Assembly (NCBI GenBank): GCA_020028195.1
Contig: JAHWYE010000008.1
Location: forward strand, 1 to 17,041
Source of the DNA: Nitrospirota bacterium
GTDB lineage: Bacteria; Nitrospirota; Nitrospiria; Nitrospirales; Nitrospiraceae
DNA: 17,041 nt
Direction of reading: 5' to 3'
Position 1 is the stretch's first letter. Every line of letters starts with the position of its first letter. Shown here piece by piece: positions 14,173 to 17,041 of this stretch. The notes beneath the pieces were generated by a model, which was not told the DNA's origin, searched no databases, and saw only the letters and a list, made by a program, of their open reading frames with translations. A program made the translations under genes and the position numbers.

Positions 14173-14922
14173 CTAGCGGGGCCTTGAGGAGGGGTGGTCT
14201 TGAAGATCCACGATCCGCTGATGCTCTGAAATGGCTTCCAGGAGTTCGGGAATTCCCTCACCCTTCACAGCGACGGTGCGGATCACGCGCGGGACCCATT
14301 CCTTCAGGTCATGCAGGGTCATGTCTGCGCCTTCCCGGTCACCTTTGTTGACTGCAATGATGTGGGCCACCTCAAAGAGGCCTGCCTTCATGGCCTGGAC
14401 TTCGTCGCCCAGCCCCGGGGCCACCACGGCCACGAGGGTCTGGGCTACCTTGGCGACATCCACCTCGTCCTGTCCCACGCCGACTGTTTCGACGAGGATG
14501 ATGTCGTAGCCGGCTGCGTTCAGCACCTGGACCGCATCATGAGTGGCGCGCGCGAGGCCACCATGGTGACCTCGTGTGGCCATGCTGCGGATGTAGACTC
14601 CTGCATCACCCGCATGGTCCTGCATCCTGATGCGGTCGCCAAGGAGTGCACCGCCGGTCACAGGGCTACTGGTGTCTACTGCAAGAATGCCGACCTTCTT
14701 ACCTTGCCTGCGGTACGCGGTCGCGAGCTGGTCAATCAGCGTGCTCTTACCGGCGCCGGGGTACCCGGTGATCCCGATCACAGCGGCATTCCAGGGAGAA
14801 GCACCAAGCCGCTGGAGCACTGCCATGCCGAGCTGGTCTTGATTCTCCAGCAACGTGATGAGGCGAGACACCGCGCGTACCTCGCCGCGCTTCACTCCTT
14901 CTGCCAAGGCGAGCGTATCCAC
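14173..14922 (-). CDS. meaB: Short MeaB/ArgK-type G3E-family GTPase
   Basis: MeaB-type GTPases guard and reactivate adenosylcobalamin-dependent methylmalonyl-CoA mutase. The Walker A loop GYPGAGKST is at 53-61, followed by VDTSSPVTGGALLGDRIRM (82-100), SMATRGHHGGLARAT (113-127), the VETVGVGQDE switch (144-153) and the guanine-recognition motif VNKGD (191-195). All nucleotide-binding elements are present. At 249 residues it is shorter than the roughly 310-330 of typical members, lacking part of the segment after NKxD and most of the C-terminal dimerisation arm. The start is GTG 14922, with GGGGGGTG a few bases before it. It follows the broken DUF35 gene by three bases and ends the operon that enters with the mutase B12 domain, matching its expected partner. 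Confidence 0.85.
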   Translation of the reverse strand: MDTLALAEGVKRGEVRAVSRLITLLENQDQLGMAVLQRLGASPWNAAVIGITGYPGAGKSTLIDQLATAYRRQGKKVGILAVDTSSPVTGGALLGDRIRMQDHAGDAGVYIRSMATRGHHGGLARATHDAVQVLNAAGYDIILVETVGVGQDEVDVAKVAQTLVAVVAPGLGDEVQAMKAGLFEVAHIIAVNKGDREGADMTLHDLKEWVPRVIRTVAVKGEGIPELLEAISEHQRIVDLQDHPSSRPR

Positions 14923-14925
14923 TGT

Positions 14926-15370
14926 TCACCCCCCTCTCTTACCTTCTCCCTCAAGGGGGAGGGGTGGGTGGGGGTAAGCCGGTTCAAACCACACATCCGT
15001 CACCTTGAACGAAGGCGTCTTGGCGAACCGAGCGACTACCGGCAGGCCGATACTCACGGCCTCCGGCTTGACACCCTTAAGACGAGACAGAAACAGAGTA
15101 TCGGCTCCATCAAACTCCACGAGGATCAGCGTAAAGGGAGTCTCTTTGAGGAAAGCCTCTCCACCGTAGTGGCAGGCATTCCATGCAATGCGATCGTGGC
15201 GTCGCGTAGGTGTAGCAACAGCCAGTGCAGCGTGAGCCCAGGAGCTTTCCCTTGCTGAGTCCGACGAAGAACGGGGAGTCTTCGGCGTAACTGTGGCGGT
15301 AGTCGATTTCATAGTGGTCGTGGATGATCAGCGGGTCCACGCCGAAGAGGATTGTGCCTTTTGCTTCCAT
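14926..15370 (-). pseudogene. Frameshifted DUF35 Zn-ribbon/OB-fold acyl-CoA-associated protein
   Basis: Two frames together give a DUF35 protein. The first, from the ATG at 15370, contains an N-terminal helical region (DPLIIHDHYEIDYRHSY) and the Zn ribbon RCTGC at 47-51 with HCMEC at 61-65. The second frame resumes at CHYGGEAFLKETPFTLILVE and carries the OB-fold (TLFLSRLKGV, VTDVWFEPA) to the stop at 14926. The switch lies at about 15175, where one extra base separates the two cysteine codons. From family knowledge, around 20 residues that normally link ribbon and OB-fold also seem to be missing. Translated as is, frame one would end at 15110. DUF35 proteins are subunits of thiolases and related acyl-CoA enzymes. 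GGAGG precedes the start, and the thiolase stop is one base upstream. Confidence 0.7.
14938..14978. repeat. REP-like GC-rich palindrome
   Basis: CTTACC at 14938-14943 and GGTAAG at 14973-14978 bracket an imperfect palindrome with CTCCC and GGGGGAG arms around TCAA. Translated on the minus strand it gives PHPPLPLEGEGK at the DUF35 C-terminus, a peptide typical of intergenic palindromic elements read as protein. It abuts the ribosome binding site of meaB. No second copy was recognised in the window. Confidence 0.5.
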
Positions 15371-15371
15371 C

Positions 15372-16655
15372 CTAGGTCGCCTCCAGAATCGATGCCGTGA
15401 TATAGGTGCCCGTACCGGCGTGGCTGTGAATGAGACCACGCCGGGAGTTCTTGAGCTGGAGCGTGGGATTCCCCAGGTGTTTGCTTATGGTCCCCTGCAG
15501 TTGCCAGAAGGCGAAGACGGCCTGCATCAAACCCGTGGCGCCGACCGGATGCCCGCAGGCCAGCAGTCCCCCGGACGGATTGACCGGCAAGCGTCCCTGC
15601 TTGGGCAGGGACATACCGTAGTCAATCCCAGGCATAAAGGGGGTACCATGCTCCACGAATTTGCCTCCTTCACCGTACTTACACAGACCGATGTCTTCGT
15701 AGGTCTGGATCTCAGATGACGTGTAGGCATCGTGGATCTCGACGAAACTCAACTCTTCCATCGGATTGTGAATACCGGCCATCTGGTACGCCAGTTTGGC
15801 CGCCATGCGACCGCCTCGGAACGAGTGCACGCCAGGGTACTTGAGGTGCGCATAATCCGATTCCTGTTCGTGCGGCAGCAAGAGCACCTTGCCGTGCGGC
15901 CGATCGGCCATCCGCATCGCATCCGAACCGGAGCCGACACCGATGATCTTCACCGGCCGCTCGCAGACCTTGACCGCCACCTCCTCGGTGGCCAAAAGAC
16001 AAACCGCCGCGCCATCAGACATCGTGCAGATGTCTTCCATGGTCAGCGGCGTAGCCACCATCGGCGATTCCCGCACCTGCTTGATCGTGAGCCGCTTCGC
16101 TTTCTGGGCATAGGGATTGTACAGCGCGTTGATGTGATTCTTGACCGACACCATTGCCATTTGCTCAACTGTGGTCCCGAATTCGTGCATGTGCCGCTGG
16201 ACCATCATGGCGTAGTAGCCGGAGTAGAATCCTCCTACAGGAAAGTCGAAGTTGGTATCGGATGCCAAAGCGATAAATTCGTTCCCCTTCCAGGTATTGA
16301 CTCGCGACATGGTCTCGAAGCCGAAGGCCACGCAGCAGTTCATCCGGCCTGATGCGACTGCTTCCCAGGCTGATTGAAAGCAAAGCCCACCGGTCGCCCC
16401 TCCTCCTTCGATACGCTTGGATGGCTTGGGGCAGAGCCCCAGATAGTCCTGTGCCATGCTGGCGGCCTTGAGTTGTCGCGTAAAGTGATCCGAGAAGTAG
16501 GACCCGACCGCCCCGTCAATCATGTCCTTGGAAAAACGCGGCACATCGCGCAGGGCATAGTCGTAGGCTTCCTTCACCATGAACCGGAAGTCTTTGTCCG
16601 GGTGAGCCTTGGCGAATTTTGTAATCCCCCCGCTGATCATATAGACCGGTCTCAT
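15372..16655 (-). CDS. Thiolase-family protein lacking the nucleophilic cysteine
   Basis: The 427 residues have the SCP2/acetyl-CoA acetyltransferase layout. EIHDAYTSSEIQTYEDIGLC (306-325) and PSGGLLACGHPVGATG (360-375) are strong family matches, with H308 and H369 at active-site positions. The N-terminal motif that normally reads xxCASG is EGGGATG at 83-89, so the acyl-accepting cysteine is a glycine (G86). A cysteine lies six residues later (C92). The C-terminal cysteine loop is SHAGTG. Similar cysteine-less SCP2 thiolase-like proteins paired with DUF35 subunits act as retro-aldolases in steroid breakdown (Ltp2 type), so true thiolysis is doubtful. The ATG overlaps the stop of the upstream B12-domain gene as ATGA, and the stop is one base before the DUF35 start. 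Confidence 0.8.
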   Translation of the reverse strand: MRPVYMISGGITKFAKAHPDKDFRFMVKEAYDYALRDVPRFSKDMIDGAVGSYFSDHFTRQLKAASMAQDYLGLCPKPSKRIEGGGATGGLCFQSAWEAVASGRMNCCVAFGFETMSRVNTWKGNEFIALASDTNFDFPVGGFYSGYYAMMVQRHMHEFGTTVEQMAMVSVKNHINALYNPYAQKAKRLTIKQVRESPMVATPLTMEDICTMSDGAAVCLLATEEVAVKVCERPVKIIGVGSGSDAMRMADRPHGKVLLLPHEQESDYAHLKYPGVHSFRGGRMAAKLAYQMAGIHNPMEELSFVEIHDAYTSSEIQTYEDIGLCKYGEGGKFVEHGTPFMPGIDYGMSLPKQGRLPVNPSGGLLACGHPVGATGLMQAVFAFWQLQGTISKHLGNPTLQLKNSRRGLIHSHAGTGTYITASILEAT

Positions 16656-17041
16656 GGCCTGAGCCCTTTCACGAAGTCCACGATCTCGTTCATGGGTTTG
16701 CCCGGCGTGAACAGCGCCCGCACGCCGGCCGCTTTCAGCCGCGGGACATCCTCGTCTGGGATGATTCCGCCCCCGAACACCACGATCTCCTCCGCCCCGT
16801 GCCCCTTCAGCAACTCCAGCACCCGCGGGAACAAATAGTTGTGCGCGCCGGAAAGCACGCTCAGGCCGATAGCCTTCACGTCCTCCTGGATCGCTGTATT
16901 CACCACCTGCTCCGGCGTCTGGTGCAGGCCGGTGTAAATGACCTCCATGCCGGCGTCGCGGAGCGCCCGCGCGACCAGCTTGATGCCCCGGTCATGCCCA
17001 TCCAGCCCCACCTTGCCCACCAGCACCCGGATTGGTTTCGT
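16652..17041 (-). CDS. Methylmalonyl-CoA mutase B12-binding domain, cut at right edge
   Basis: This is an open frame from the window edge to a stop at 16652. It contains the cobalamin-binding signature GLDGHDRG with the DxHxxG histidine that coordinates cobalt, then GLSVLSGAH (the SxL element) and VFGGGIIPDEDV. The visible 129 residues cover the whole C-terminal B12 domain of methylmalonyl-CoA mutase, which interconverts methylmalonyl-CoA and succinyl-CoA. The frame stays open through TKPIRVLVGKVG at the edge, so a GTG at 17026 is not the true start. It could be a stand-alone small subunit beginning a few codons further on, or the end of a full-length mutase. Its ATGA overlap with the thiolase gene and the downstream meaB support one operon. 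Confidence 0.85.
   Translation of the reverse strand, partial: TKPIRVLVGKVGLDGHDRGIKLVARALRDAGMEVIYTGLHQTPEQVVNTAIQEDVKAIGLSVLSGAHNYLFPRVLELLKGHGAEEIVVFGGGIIPDEDVPRLKAAGVRALFTPGKPMNEIVDFVKGLRP

Noticed and set aside
14311..15258. Plus-strand frame of about 315 codons opposite meaB and the DUF35 gene
   Set aside because: It mirrors the conserved GTPase and passes through the palindromic repeat. No protein family is recognisable.

Overview
The window is a GC-rich bacterial chromosome segment of about 17 kb, densely packed with genes. No tRNA, rRNA, CRISPR array, transposase or phage gene is visible. Several proteins resemble families I associate with Nitrospirota (Nitrospira-like) and related deep lineages: the small PilZ-like protein, the PAS/GAF sensor with a Cys4 tail, and the DUF35/thiolase pair. 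I offer that lineage as an inference from memory of protein families, with moderate to low confidence.

Left part (1-5187). Two small putatively exported proteins lie on the minus strand, one of them cut by the window edge. A PilZ-like protein follows on the same strand. On the plus strand a membrane PAS-GAF sensor without a kinase domain sits four bases upstream of a heme-oxygenase-fold (TenA/PqqC-like) metalloenzyme. A separate membrane GGDEF protein with a degenerate SGEEF signature comes next. This part looks like signalling and environmental sensing.

Centre (5286-12686). A compact minus-strand operon runs prpD, prpB, prpC, then an acetyl/propionyl-CoA synthetase-like ligase, with adjacent or overlapping ends. 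It supplies most of the methylcitrate cycle: acyl activation, condensation with oxaloacetate, dehydration, and cleavage to pyruvate and succinate. Rehydration of the dehydrated intermediate would need an aconitase encoded elsewhere. A crotonase and an AI-2E-type membrane protein are transcribed divergently.

Right part (12687-17041). An AT-rich small membrane protein and a secreted PQQ-like repeat protein converge on a strong hairpin. A second minus-strand operon enters from the right edge: a B12-binding methylmalonyl-CoA mutase domain, a thiolase-like protein lacking the usual nucleophilic cysteine, a DUF35 Zn-ribbon/OB-fold partner that is frameshifted, and a short MeaB-type GTPase. The window therefore carries parts of two propionyl-CoA routes, methylcitrate and methylmalonyl-CoA.

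The most distinctive signals are the broken DUF35 partner beside a cysteine-less thiolase, the repeated GGAG-loop-CTCC hairpins that enclose ribosome binding sites just before start codons of three unrelated genes, and the kinase-less sensor coupled to a heme-oxygenase-fold enzyme. I did not find an obvious new defence or mobile system.
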